Shown here: one piece after another, positions 44,302 to 53,353 of the stretch
Numbering within the stretch: the first letter of the stretch is position 1
Layout of the letters: the number at the start of each line of letters is the position of its first letter
From: Pseudoalteromonas rubra
GTDB lineage: Bacteria > Pseudomonadota > Gammaproteobacteria > Enterobacterales > Alteromonadaceae
Reading direction: 5' to 3'
Assembly (NCBI RefSeq): GCF_000238295.3
Contig: NZ_AHCD03000036.1
Location: forward strand, 1 to 64,000
DNA: 64,000 nucleotides
Program-made: the position numbers and the translations under genes
Notes under the pieces: model-generated
The model's database searches: none
Told to the model about the DNA's origin: nothing
What the model saw: only the letters and a program-made list of their open reading frames with translations

Positions 44302-45729
44302 ACTAAGTTCTTTCAGCTTAATCATTAGAATCAAGATGTTGATAAATTTTGAGGATGATTTTAGGTCACTTTGATAGGGGGATCGACGTCAGCATTGCAA
44401 GCTGTGCGCACACTTTACAACTTAACGAGCACACTATGTTTGACCTCCCTCTGTTAGACGCATTACACACCGCACACCTCAGCTGGTGGCTGCTGCCTCT
44501 GGCTTTGTTCAGTGGCGTTCTGACCAGCTTTACACCCTGTGTCTATCCTCTATTGCCCATTACGCTGGCCACCCTCACCCGATATCGCACCCAAACACTG
44601 GCACCGCTTCAGTATTGTCTCGGCTTTGCTGCAATCTACGCACTGCTGGGTGGCATCGCAGCCTGGAGTGGCGGCTTGTTTGGTGTGGTTGCATCCAACC
44701 CCTGGGTACAGGTTGGCTTTGCCAATGTGCTCATTTATCTGGCGCTGGTGAATAAAGGGTGGCTGACTTTCCCGCAGATACCAGGTCTGAGGTTTCAGGG
44801 CACGCAGGGTCCATTGCTGATGGGCATGACCAGTGCGCTGGTCGCAGCGCCGTGCACCTCTCCGGTGCTAGGGGGCTTATTGCTGTTTGTTGCCACCAGC
44901 GGGCAGCTGCTTTTTGGTGCCCTGCTGCTATTTAGTTTCGCCCTGGGTATGAGCAGCCTGTTGCTGCTGGCCGGCTTGAGCAGTCAGTTTCTGGCTCGTT
45001 TGCCCCGCGCGGGTGACTAAGTTCTTTCAGCTTAATCATTAGAATCAAGATGTTGATAAATTTTGAGGATGATTTTAGGTCACTTTGATAGGGGGATCGA
45101 CGTCAGCATTGCAAGCTGTGCGCACACTTTACAACTTAACGAGCACACTATGTTTGACCTCCCTCTGTTAGACGCATTACACACCGCACACCTCAGCTGG
45201 TGGCTGCTGCCTCTGGCTTTGTTCAGTGGCGTTCTGACCAGCTTTACACCCTGTGTCTATCCTCTATTGCCCATTACGCTGGCCACCCTCACCCGATATC
45301 GCACCCAAACACTGGCACCGCTTCAGTATTGTCTCGGCTTTGCTGCAATCTACGCACTGCTGGGTGGCATCGCAGCCTGGAGTGGCGGCTTGTTTGGTGT
45401 GGTTGCATCCAACCCCTGGGTACAGGTTGGCTTTGCCAATGTGCTCATTTATCTGGCGCTGGTGAATAAAGGGTGGCTGACTTTCCCGCAGATACCAGGT
45501 CTGAGGTTTCAGGGCACGCAGGGTCCATTGCTGATGGGCATGACCAGTGCGCTGGTCGCAGCGCCGTGCACCTCTCCGGTGCTAGGGGGCTTATTGCTGT
45601 TTGTTGCCACCAGCGGGCAGCTGCTTTTTGGTGCCCTGCTGCTATTTAGTTTCGCCCTGGGTATGAGCAGCCTGTTGCTGCTGGCCGGCTTGAGCAGTCA
45701 GTTTCTGGCTCGTTTGCCCCGCGCGGGTG
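44302..45729. repeat. 714-bp direct tandem duplication of ccdA-like gene
   Basis: Copy 1 is 44302-45015 and copy 2 is 45016-45729, with no differences seen. Each unit covers the 134-bp leader and most of the ccdA-like gene. The junction has no microhomology. The left edge coincides with the last base of the octanucleotide array. Confidence 0.92.
44436..45020 (+). pseudogene. Truncated ccdA-like copy 1
   Basis: Encodes the first 193 residues of the CcdA-like protein, then one junction-derived residue and a TAA (LPRAGD-stop). Both redox cysteines (TPCVYPLLP and AAPCTSPVLGG) are retained, but the last predicted membrane helix is lost. Since the whole leader is present too, it could be expressed. 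Start chosen at MFDLPLLDAL; the frame is open upstream to 44349. Confidence 0.85.
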
Positions 45730-45821
45730 CCTGGCTCACGCATATCCCCACCACCAGCGCACTGCTTCTGCTGCTCATGGCGCAGTATTTTCTTATTCAG
45801 GCTGGCAAGAGCTGGCTATAA
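45150..45821 (+). CDS. CcdA/DsbD-beta-like thiol-disulfide transporter
   Basis: A 223-residue, six-helix inner-membrane protein of the CcdA/DsbD transmembrane family. It carries electrons from cytoplasmic thioredoxin to periplasmic thiol proteins. The two functional cysteines are in SFTPCVYPLLPITLA (first helix) and AAPCTSPVLGGLL (fourth helix). The start at 45150 (MFDLPLLDALHTAHLSWW) is the most plausible, although the frame is open 29 codons upstream. It is followed after 15 bp by a TlpA-like gene. Confidence 0.88.
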   Translation: MFDLPLLDALHTAHLSWWLLPLALFSGVLTSFTPCVYPLLPITLATLTRYRTQTLAPLQYCLGFAAIYALLGGIAAWSGGLFGVVASNPWVQVGFANVLIYLALVNKGWLTFPQIPGLRFQGTQGPLLMGMTSALVAAPCTSPVLGGLLLFVATSGQLLFGALLLFSFALGMSSLLLLAGLSSQFLARLPRAGAWLTHIPTTSALLLLLMAQYFLIQAGKSWL

Positions 45822-45836
45822 CGCAAGGAAACCATT

Positions 45837-46310
45837 ATGGAGAACATCATGACGACAACCCTCACAGGCATCATGCTGCTGGCACTCTCAGTCACGGCCA
45901 CCGCCAAATCGTATCCCCCTTTACAGGCTGATACATTGCAAGGCCAGCCGATATCAAGTAAAGGGAAGATGACTTATCTGAAGTTTTGGGCTACCTGGTG
46001 CGCTTACTGCGTTGAAGAAATGCCTCACCTTCAACAAGCCTATGAACAAAGTCAGGGCCGCTACCAGGTCATAGCCGTGAATGTGGGCTTTAACCAGACC
46101 ATTCAGGGTATCAAATCCTATATAAAGCGCCATGACTACCCATTTCCTGTGGTGTTCGATGCCACTGGTGACATGACACGTCAGTATCGGGTCACGGGTA
46201 CGCCTCAACACATTTTACTCGATGCCAATGGCACAGAGATTTATCGCAGCGCCCTGCTGACCGATGAGCTTAAACAACATCTGGCAACATTATCAGGAGT
46301 ACAGCCATGA
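45837..46310 (+). CDS. TlpA-like periplasmic thioredoxin
   Basis: A 157-residue exported thioredoxin-fold protein with an N-terminal signal segment (LTGIMLLALSVTATAKS). The redox motif is WCAYC in LKFWATWCAYCVEEMPHLQQ, and cis-Pro is in VTGTPQHILLD. It should be reduced by the CcdA-like protein encoded just upstream and pass electrons to another periplasmic partner, perhaps the next gene product. AAGGA precedes the ATG at 7 bp; a second in-frame ATG lies 4 codons on. Its stop overlaps the next start (ATGA). Confidence 0.88.
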   Translation: MENIMTTTLTGIMLLALSVTATAKSYPPLQADTLQGQPISSKGKMTYLKFWATWCAYCVEEMPHLQQAYEQSQGRYQVIAVNVGFNQTIQGIKSYIKRHDYPFPVVFDATGDMTRQYRVTGTPQHILLDANGTEIYRSALLTDELKQHLATLSGVQP

Positions 46311-47068
46311 AATTGCTAAACCCGATCACCCTATTGCTGAGCCTGGCCATGCTCATACTCAGCCAGCCAACAACCGCTGCACCCATTGAATATATATTTA
46401 TTACCATCTGGGATGAGTATATACAGCAAACCGCCTTACCCCCTCAACAGTCGGGTATAGAGCGCCGCTTCATTCACCCGGACATCAACATAGATCAAGC
46501 CAGTGTGGAGCAGTTTACCGCCCTGTTTCCGGGCTATGCCAGGCTGCAAATCGATACCCATAATCAACTGGCGATCCGCTATGGCGTCAGGCAGACCCCT
46601 TATCGGCTGGTGGTTGAACAGGATCAAGTGCAACAACGAGAAGCACTGGGTACACTGCCAGCAACGGCCCTCATGGACACAACTCCACGACAAGAGCCAC
46701 TCCATACCTTGTCCGGGCAGCGCTTTGATCCCACCAAGCCCGGTGCTGGTTTTCGGGTATTGTTCTTCAGTGACAGCCTGTGCCCATTTCAGCATATACC
46801 GGATTGTGAGCGCAGGATCGCACAAAATAACCGCCTGTCAGAGCAGATTAATTACCCGGTGGTAAGCGTGATCAAGCCGTTTTATGTCGATCAAGCTCAG
46901 GTCAGCGCCTACCAACAGCGCTTCAAAGTGAATCATGAGGTACTCTTCGACAGTCACAATCAGCTGTTTCGCTACTTTGCGGTGACCGAGTTGCCCTACT
47001 GGGTGGTGCAAAACAAACAAGGTAAAGTGATTTACCGGGCTAACCGGGTACCGTCTTTTCCCTTATAG
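46307..47068 (+). CDS. Exported redoxin-like protein without CxxC
   Basis: A 253-residue protein with a signal peptide (ending TTAAP). The sequence looks like two thioredoxin-like halves: residues 25-110 with TPYRLVVEQD, and 140-253 with FRVLFFSDSLCPFQHIPDCERR and TELPYWVVQNKQG, each with a cis-Pro-like turn. There is no CxxC; the only cysteines are the pair in LCPFQHIPDC, eight residues apart. The role is unknown but probably tied to the CcdA/TlpA pair, with which it is translationally coupled. It converges with the regulator gene, overlapping by 6 bp. Confidence 0.65.
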   Translation: MKLLNPITLLLSLAMLILSQPTTAAPIEYIFITIWDEYIQQTALPPQQSGIERRFIHPDINIDQASVEQFTALFPGYARLQIDTHNQLAIRYGVRQTPYRLVVEQDQVQQREALGTLPATALMDTTPRQEPLHTLSGQRFDPTKPGAGFRVLFFSDSLCPFQHIPDCERRIAQNNRLSEQINYPVVSVIKPFYVDQAQVSAYQQRFKVNHEVLFDSHNQLFRYFAVTELPYWVVQNKQGKVIYRANRVPSFPL

Positions 47069-49213
47069 TGCCCAGCTGCTCTGACAATAAACGCTATAAG
47101 GCTTATCCAGGATTGTACTGACTAACTGGAAAGTATGCTCTGAGCCTGCCCTGATCTGACTCAGCTGCTCCATCAGGGCATCGCTGTGCTCACGCGCAGC
47201 AAGCAACTCACTCAACTGGTATGACAAAGTGTTGTCCTGAACGAACCAGGCCGCCGCCGCGCCATACAAGAGCTCAAGATGACTGGCATTGTGTGGATCG
47301 GCTATCACGGCCAGTGCAGCCTCAGCATCACCGCGCAATAAACGGATATACATCTGGGTATAACGGGTATAACTCAGCGTATCAGCCAGATTCAGCCGCT
47401 GATACACTGCCTGTGCCTGCATGACATGTGCTTCAGCCTGTGCCAGCTCCCCTTGCCTTATCAGACTCCATCCCAGCATCAACTGAGCATGTGCTGCGGT
47501 CATTACAGAGACCTTATCCCAGGCCAGCAGCTGTTCAAATGTCTCAATGGCACTGGCCAGCTCCGGCGCGCCACTTTGGGTGAGCGCCCCATCCATGATC
47601 GCCATACCGCGTAGTAACCAGTGTAATTCATATTGAGGAAGCCACTGTGGTTCAGGCTCAACCTGCGCCAGATATGCCAGGGCCTCATCCCCTCGGTGAA
47701 GCTGAATATAATAGAACCCAAGGTAAGTAAGTATTTGCTTTCTTAGATAGTCTTCACCCAGACTAGATGCAATCTCCAGCGCTTCCAATAAGCTGGGCTC
47801 ACTTTCAGAGACTGGCACCAGATAGTTCTGGCCATAAGCAAACAAAGCGCGTGCCAGCAACAAACGTTGCGGCGACTGGCGATAGTAGGTGATTGTATTG
47901 TGTAACACCTCTCGGCTGCTTTGAAGGTCCAGTAAGCGCTTTTCTTCAGGCCCGGCAACAGGCGGGTTAGCCAGATAAAATGCGCGCTGCGCATCCTGAT
48001 AAGCCAGTGCGCGGCTGCCAATCAGGGCATATGCCGAGTTCAGCGCCTTACTGTGTGCATCCCACTGTTGATCTAACCACAGCAGATCGGCCTGCAACTG
48101 ATATGCCGTAGCCAGCTGCTCCAATAGTTGATGACGCTGTGCAAGGTCCAGCCCCAGCTGCACATCAGCCAGTGCCTGAGCATAATGACCTTGTGCCTTG
48201 CTGAATTCTGCCTGATACAGATAATAACGCACCTTGATTGCAGGCGCCGCGTTACTCAGGTCCATGCCGCTAAACACTGCTCTGGCCTCTGCCAGCTCTC
48301 CCTGTTGCCAGGTGATGCGGGCCAATTCAAGCTGCGCAGCCTGGTGCTGCGGATGTTGAGTCAGGGCGGCTTCAAAATAAGACTTTGCCAGTCTGCTGCC
48401 TTGTTCGTCCAGGGCCTGCAAGCCACGGTAATAGTCCTGGGATGCAGTCTCACTTAGACGGGTCTGGCTGGCGTGGCCATCAGGTAATAAGTTCAGTGCA
48501 GCAATGACCTGATCCGCCACGCTGTCAAACGCCATATCCAGCTGCTCAACCACTATCTTATGCTGTTGCCGTGCGGTGTGGATGGTCAGTACATAGCGCT
48601 GTTGTTGACGGGACAAGGTGAGCGCTATCTGTCTGTTATTATTCGCCTCTGTCTGCTGCGCCGGCGGGACAAGCTGATAGTCAGATTGCAAGCGTGCCGT
48701 CAGTGCTCCATGCAATGCATACCCCCACCAGGCATTGGCGGCCACCTCGGTATCATTGTTCAGCGGCAAAATGGTCAAAGCAGGTCGCGCCTCCTGCGCC
48801 ATAACAAGCTTGGGCGCTGACTGACTGACATAACCAATAACTCCCCCGGTAATCAACAGCGCGATACTCAGAAAAGTCGCCCATATCATGCAGCGCTTGT
48901 TGCGGTTCACTTGAGTAAGTGGGCAGATCCACTGATAGCCCCGCTGCGGTACGGTGCGGATAAACCTCGGCTGCTGTGCATCATCTCCCAGTGCCTGGCG
49001 CAGCTCAGCCATACTTTGCGTCAGTGCTGCATCACGATACTCACCATGTTGCCACAAAGCATCCAGTAACGTTTCACGCGCGATCACTTGCTGTGGCCGG
49101 GCCAATAGAAACTGCAGTAATTGAGCAACTTTAGGCCGTAATGACACAACTTGTTGCCCATGACTTAATATCTGTTTATCTGCATCAAAGTGAAACTGAG
49201 CGAAAGCAACCAC
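47063..49213 (-). CDS. CadC/ToxR-like transmembrane regulator with TPR sensor
   Basis: A 716-residue one-component regulator. The N-terminal OmpR/PhoB-type winged helix (about 5-95) has LRPKVAQLLQFLLARPQQVIARETLLDALW and FIRTVPQRGYQWI. A single membrane span follows at about 108-130 (MIWATFLSIALLITGGVIGYV), then a long periplasmic part with helical TPR-like repeats (from about 260). I chose the GTG at 49213 because AAGGA lies 8 bp upstream; an earlier GTG at 49255 has no ribosome site. It may control the ccdA-tlpA genes it faces, or genes elsewhere. Confidence 0.8.
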   Translation of the reverse strand: MVAFAQFHFDADKQILSHGQQVVSLRPKVAQLLQFLLARPQQVIARETLLDALWQHGEYRDAALTQSMAELRQALGDDAQQPRFIRTVPQRGYQWICPLTQVNRNKRCMIWATFLSIALLITGGVIGYVSQSAPKLVMAQEARPALTILPLNNDTEVAANAWWGYALHGALTARLQSDYQLVPPAQQTEANNNRQIALTLSRQQQRYVLTIHTARQQHKIVVEQLDMAFDSVADQVIAALNLLPDGHASQTRLSETASQDYYRGLQALDEQGSRLAKSYFEAALTQHPQHQAAQLELARITWQQGELAEARAVFSGMDLSNAAPAIKVRYYLYQAEFSKAQGHYAQALADVQLGLDLAQRHQLLEQLATAYQLQADLLWLDQQWDAHSKALNSAYALIGSRALAYQDAQRAFYLANPPVAGPEEKRLLDLQSSREVLHNTITYYRQSPQRLLLARALFAYGQNYLVPVSESEPSLLEALEIASSLGEDYLRKQILTYLGFYYIQLHRGDEALAYLAQVEPEPQWLPQYELHWLLRGMAIMDGALTQSGAPELASAIETFEQLLAWDKVSVMTAAHAQLMLGWSLIRQGELAQAEAHVMQAQAVYQRLNLADTLSYTRYTQMYIRLLRGDAEAALAVIADPHNASHLELLYGAAAAWFVQDNTLSYQLSELLAAREHSDALMEQLSQIRAGSEHTFQLVSTILDKPYSVYCQSSWAL

Positions 49214-49310
49214 AGTGGATATCCTTATATCTGAACCGCCTCTACTATACCTCACAGCGCGCGTTTGCTGTACACTTAGCGATAATTAGAGTTTGCTTTC
49301 AAGGGTCATA

Positions 49311-50675
49311 ATGATCGCACAAGACACCATCGCAGCGCAGGCAACCGCACCGGGTCGGGGCGGCGTCGGCATAATTCGTATTTCAGGTACTCTGGCTGAG
49401 CAGGTTGCACACAAAATACTCGGAAAATGCCCAAAAACCCGCTATGCGGAATACCTGCCATTCCAGACGCTTCAGGGAGAGCAACTAGATCAGGGCATTG
49501 CACTGTTCTTTAAAGGCCCGAACTCCTTTACTGGCGAAGATGTGCTTGAGCTTCAGGGCCATGGCGGTCCGGTGGTGCTGGACATGCTGCTTAAAGAGAT
49601 CAGCCAGGTCGAGGGCGTACGACTCGCCAAACCCGGTGAATTCTCTGAACGCGCATTTATGAATGATAAGCTGGATCTGACTCAGGCCGAGGCCATTGCC
49701 GATCTGATCAATGCAACCAGCGAGCAAGCAGCGAAAAGTGCCCTGCATTCATTGCAAGGTGACTTTTCAAAACATATCAACGCGCTGGTGGAGCAAGTGA
49801 TCCATTTACGCATGTATGTGGAAGCGGCCATTGACTTTCCGGATGAAGAAATCGACTTTCTCTCTGATGGCAAAGTGGCTGGTGACCTGAAAGCCATCAT
49901 CGCGCAGCTCAGTGTGGTGCGCCAACAGGCCAAGCAAGGCAGTATCATGCGTGAAGGCATGAAAGTGGTGATTGCAGGTCGCCCAAACGCAGGTAAATCC
50001 TCGCTGCTCAATGCGCTGGCAGGCCGTGAAGCTGCTATTGTCACCGATATTGCTGGTACCACCCGCGATGTACTGAGAGAACATATCCATATTGATGGCA
50101 TGCCGCTGCACATCATTGACACCGCTGGCCTACGCGACAGTCCGGATAAAGTAGAACAAATCGGTATTGAGCGTGCCTGGGATGAGATCCGCGCCGCCGA
50201 TCACGTGCTATTTATGGTTGACGGCACCGAAACCAATGAAACCGATCCTGCCCGGATCTGGCCGGAGTTTATTGAGCAACTGCCTGCGGGCATGGACATC
50301 ACAGTGATCCGCAATAAAGTTGACCTCAGTGGTGAACAAACCGGTACCAGTCACGATCATGGTCATGCCCTGATCCGCCTCAGTGCCAAAGACAGTACAG
50401 GGATCGACCTGTTGCGTGAACACCTCAAAGCCTGTATCGGCTTTACCGGCGCAACCGAAGGTGGCTTTATGGCGCGCCGTCGTCACCTCGATGCGCTGGA
50501 ACGTGCCGCAGAGCACCTGGAGATTGGCCAGACTCAGTTGGAAATGCACATAGCCGGCGAGATCCTGGCTGAAGAACTGCGTCTGACCCAGCAGCATCTC
50601 AATGAGATCACGGGTGAATTCACCTCCGACGACCTGCTGGGTAAGATCTTCAGCTCTTTCTGTATCGGCAAATAA
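49311..50675 (+). CDS. mnmE: tRNA modification GTPase MnmE
   Basis: With MnmG it makes the (c)mnm5U34 wobble modification. 454 residues from the ATG at 49311 (MIAQDTIAAQATAPGRGGVGIIRISG), with AAGGG upstream; length equals E. coli. The N-terminal folate-binding domain is followed by helical and G domains with GRPNAGKSSLLNAL, DIAGTTRD, DTAGL and NKVD. The catalytic C-terminus FSSFCIGK is present. Separated from yidC by the 5.7-kb accessory block. Confidence 0.97.
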   Translation: MIAQDTIAAQATAPGRGGVGIIRISGTLAEQVAHKILGKCPKTRYAEYLPFQTLQGEQLDQGIALFFKGPNSFTGEDVLELQGHGGPVVLDMLLKEISQVEGVRLAKPGEFSERAFMNDKLDLTQAEAIADLINATSEQAAKSALHSLQGDFSKHINALVEQVIHLRMYVEAAIDFPDEEIDFLSDGKVAGDLKAIIAQLSVVRQQAKQGSIMREGMKVVIAGRPNAGKSSLLNALAGREAAIVTDIAGTTRDVLREHIHIDGMPLHIIDTAGLRDSPDKVEQIGIERAWDEIRAADHVLFMVDGTETNETDPARIWPEFIEQLPAGMDITVIRNKVDLSGEQTGTSHDHGHALIRLSAKDSTGIDLLREHLKACIGFTGATEGGFMARRRHLDALERAAEHLEIGQTQLEMHIAGEILAEELRLTQQHLNEITGEFTSDDLLGKIFSSFCIGK

Positions 50676-50690
50676 TACTAAGACGCACCG

Positions 50691-50713
50691 CTGAGGTGCG
50701 TCTCACTCTGCCG
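50691..50713. terminator. Hairpin between converging mnmE and hydrolase genes
   Basis: AGACGCACC (50691-50699) pairs with GGTGCGTCT (50705-50713) around GCTGA. No long T tract follows, so intrinsic termination would be weak. Confidence 0.5.
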
Positions 50714-52276
50714 TCACTGAGTATCTTTGGTGAGCGGCGCCACGCCTTTTATGCCCAGTTCGTGAAATAACGCAATGGCTGCTTGCTCGAATTCATAAAA
50801 ACTCTCAGCAGATACCTGATGACTTGCTGTGACCATACGGATCGCCAGCGGCTCAACAAATGTTGCGTTAGTGCCCCAGAACCCGGAATGTCCGGTTGTG
50901 GAATAGCCCTCAAAATCAAACCGCTCCTGCGCCAGGCCATAATGCTCCTGAACGCCCTCTTCAGGCACTTCACTCAGCCAGTGCTCGGCAATTTCCGATT
51001 GTAACTGAGGATCCTCAACCAAATGCCCCTGATGAAGCGCTGTCATAAACACATTGAGATCATCCAGTGTGGACACCATTCCGCCGCCAGCCCAGGCAAA
51101 AGAGGTATTCACCCCCAGTGCAACTACATTATGATTGCCACTCAATTCAGGGGGGATCTCCTCGTGTTCAGGAATATAAAAGTAATGGTGCGCCATCTGC
51201 TCAGAACCTCGCATCGGTTCATGCCGGTCCATATAGGTGTTGTCCATACCGAGCGGCTGCAATACACGCTCATATAACAGCTGCTCAAAGCGCTTTTTGG
51301 TGTGCTTTTCCAGTGCCCAGGCGAGTAAATCGGTATTACTGTTGCCATACAGGTGCTTTTCTCCCGGCATAGCCTCCAGGTTTTGTGTTAAACCACGACC
51401 AAGCAGATCGGCAATGAGCAGATCCGAATGCCATAGCGCCGGAATATCGTCTTCACCGCCTTGCAATGCCGCAATAAATGAACGTGTATCAGGCGCTAAC
51501 GGGTCATGCAAATAAGAAATAAAATCACGGATCCCGGTACTTTGATCTAATAGTTGCCGGATCGTGAGTGATCCCCCGCGTTTAACACCCTGCGCAACAT
51601 GCAAGTCCTCGATGCCATAACCCGGTGGCATATCCTCTGGCGAGATCAGCGCCGTGATTGGCGTATCCAGCGTAAATTGTCCATCGTCAATCATGGAAAA
51701 GGTCACTGCTGCACTTAATAACTTCGAAATACTGGCAATGCGAAACGGCGTATCCGTCTTTAACACCTGAGTCTGCTGTGCATCCCGAAAGCCTGCTGCA
51801 CCTCGCCAGACAATCCCATCCTGATTGAAATCTATCAGGGCCTGGATGCCTGGGATCAGGGCCTTATCCGCTTCATAAACCTGCAATAACAAATCATCAA
51901 GTTGCACAAAAACAGTTTCCTGCAGCGACTTTACGACCACAGTGAAACGTTTGCTCTGATAGACATCAAGCTCATCCTTGGCAGTGATCTCAAAAGTATA
52001 TTCGCCGGCGGCTGTGGGAAGGTGTACATCGATACTTTGTGCCTGATCACCCGCTACATGCAGCACGGCATCATCCGGCCCGGAGACCTGACGCCAGGCG
52101 ATTGATTTCAGGTTATCATCCTTATCAGTGACTCTGGCTGCCAGCGTCACCTGAGTCATCGCGATGGCCGTCAGTGCTGGTTGCTCAATGGTAATAGTCG
52201 GTCGTTCATTGTGGCTAACACATGCGCTCAGCACGCCAATACAGATCAGCGCAGCGCCCAAGTTGAGTGATTTCAT
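50714..52276 (-). CDS. Serine hydrolase lipoprotein (class C beta-lactamase-like)
   Basis: A 520-residue lipoprotein (lipobox LSAC, C19) with an immunoglobulin/PKD-like domain at about 27-115 (ITAKDELDVYQSKRFTVVV) joined to a beta-lactamase/DD-peptidase-like domain. The catalytic SxxK is S182-I-S-K185 (FRIASISKL), YGN is the Y-x-N element and TGHSGFWG contains the HxG motif. Such proteins act on D-amino-acid peptides, esters or cell-wall fragments; the substrate is not predictable. It stands alone, convergent with mnmE. Confidence 0.85.
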   Translation of the reverse strand: MKSLNLGAALICIGVLSACVSHNERPTITIEQPALTAIAMTQVTLAARVTDKDDNLKSIAWRQVSGPDDAVLHVAGDQAQSIDVHLPTAAGEYTFEITAKDELDVYQSKRFTVVVKSLQETVFVQLDDLLLQVYEADKALIPGIQALIDFNQDGIVWRGAAGFRDAQQTQVLKTDTPFRIASISKLLSAAVTFSMIDDGQFTLDTPITALISPEDMPPGYGIEDLHVAQGVKRGGSLTIRQLLDQSTGIRDFISYLHDPLAPDTRSFIAALQGGEDDIPALWHSDLLIADLLGRGLTQNLEAMPGEKHLYGNSNTDLLAWALEKHTKKRFEQLLYERVLQPLGMDNTYMDRHEPMRGSEQMAHHYFYIPEHEEIPPELSGNHNVVALGVNTSFAWAGGGMVSTLDDLNVFMTALHQGHLVEDPQLQSEIAEHWLSEVPEEGVQEHYGLAQERFDFEGYSTTGHSGFWGTNATFVEPLAIRMVTASHQVSAESFYEFEQAAIALFHELGIKGVAPLTKDTQ

Positions 52277-52906
52277 CCGTTTGCTCCTTTGAAAACTGCG
52301 CCTAGGTTATGCTCAGCGCACACTGCAAACTGTGAGAAATTGATGAAAAACCGCACATTTCTGTCAATATATGTATTTCATAAAGGAACATTGGTGTGGC
52401 AACCAGGACTCTGGCGCGCCAAATTACTCGCAACACACCGACATTTAAAGCGGCTGCACAACACAAACAGACGTGCCAATCACCCGATCCTTGCTGTTAT
52501 GTGAAAAAGATCGCCATTTTTTAGATTATTTCATTATATAGATCAAACTTTATAGATCCTCTTTCTTATCATGAAAAGACGCTCAGATCGTCTTATCCAC
52601 CAGAATCTATCCACAAGCTAAAAACTGTGCTGATTTATACCCCTTTACAGCCGTTTCTATAAGGCCTGATAACCCCAAAAAGCATCAGGATACTCGCGGT
52701 TTATCCACAACAAGCACACCGAGTTAGCATTTGGAATAATTTATTAAGCTACTGATTATTATAACATTATTATAGATCGTGGCATTTTGACTACTTATTG
52801 TGCTAGATTTTTTTATCCCAAACTTAGATCAAGACTTTACTTCTCTGTGAAGGTCATTAAGATGTCGCGGATACGCTCAGAGTCAGTAATCAGGATCTAA
52901 CGCCGC
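52277..52906. other. Intergenic region upstream of mioC with DnaA boxes
   Basis: 630 bp without a supported gene. Bases 52500-52906 are AT-rich, with seven GATC sites. One perfect DnaA box TTATCCACA lies at 52701-52709, with one-mismatch boxes at 52593-52601 (TTATCCACC) and 52607-52615 (CTATCCACA). In E. coli a DnaA box also lies at the mioC promoter, so mioC is probably DnaA-regulated here as well. Confidence 0.7.
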
Positions 52907-53353
52907 ATGCGCAATATTGAGATCATCATAGGTAGCCAAATGGGCTCCGCAGAGTACGTTGCAGAACAGCTTGCCGAGCAGCTTGATGCCAGTGAATTCA
53001 ACACACAACTGCATGAACAACCGGACCTGAGTGCCTGTCAGCATTCAGTGTGGCTGGTGGTCACATCGACTTATGGCGCCGGCGACTATCCGGATAACCT
53101 GCTGCCTTTTATAGAGCAACTGACTGATCATGAAGATCTGAGCCATGTGCAATTTGCCGTAGTGGGTATCGGCGACTCAAGCTATGACACCTTTAATCTG
53201 GCCGCCAGTAACTGTGCGCAGCTACTATCAGATAAAGGCGCACAGCAGCTTTTACCGGTATTAAAGATCGATGTACAAGATGAAGCACTGCCGGAAGATG
53301 CCGCCATCGCCTGGTTGCCCACATTAAAACAGCAACTGGATCAGGCGTGTTAA
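52907..53353 (+). CDS. mioC: Flavodoxin MioC
   Basis: A 148-residue FMN-binding flavodoxin, equal in length to E. coli MioC (147). The FMN phosphate loop is in GSQMGSAEYVAEQL; STYGAGDYPDN and GIGDSSYDTFNLAA are the other flavin-contact loops. It is the conserved left neighbour of oriC, and transcription from it would run into oriC. Confidence 0.93.
   Translation: MRNIEIIIGSQMGSAEYVAEQLAEQLDASEFNTQLHEQPDLSACQHSVWLVVTSTYGAGDYPDNLLPFIEQLTDHEDLSHVQFAVVGIGDSSYDTFNLAASNCAQLLSDKGAQQLLPVLKIDVQDEALPEDAAIAWLPTLKQQLDQAC

Noticed and set aside
44349..44435. Upstream extension of the ccdA-like genes (start MRMILGHF)
   Set aside because: The family begins close to the first membrane helix; the ATG at 44436/45150 gives the normal length.
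52289..52504. 71-codon frame upstream of mioC
   Set aside because: No ribosome site, no recognisable sequence, and in the promoter/DnaA-box region.
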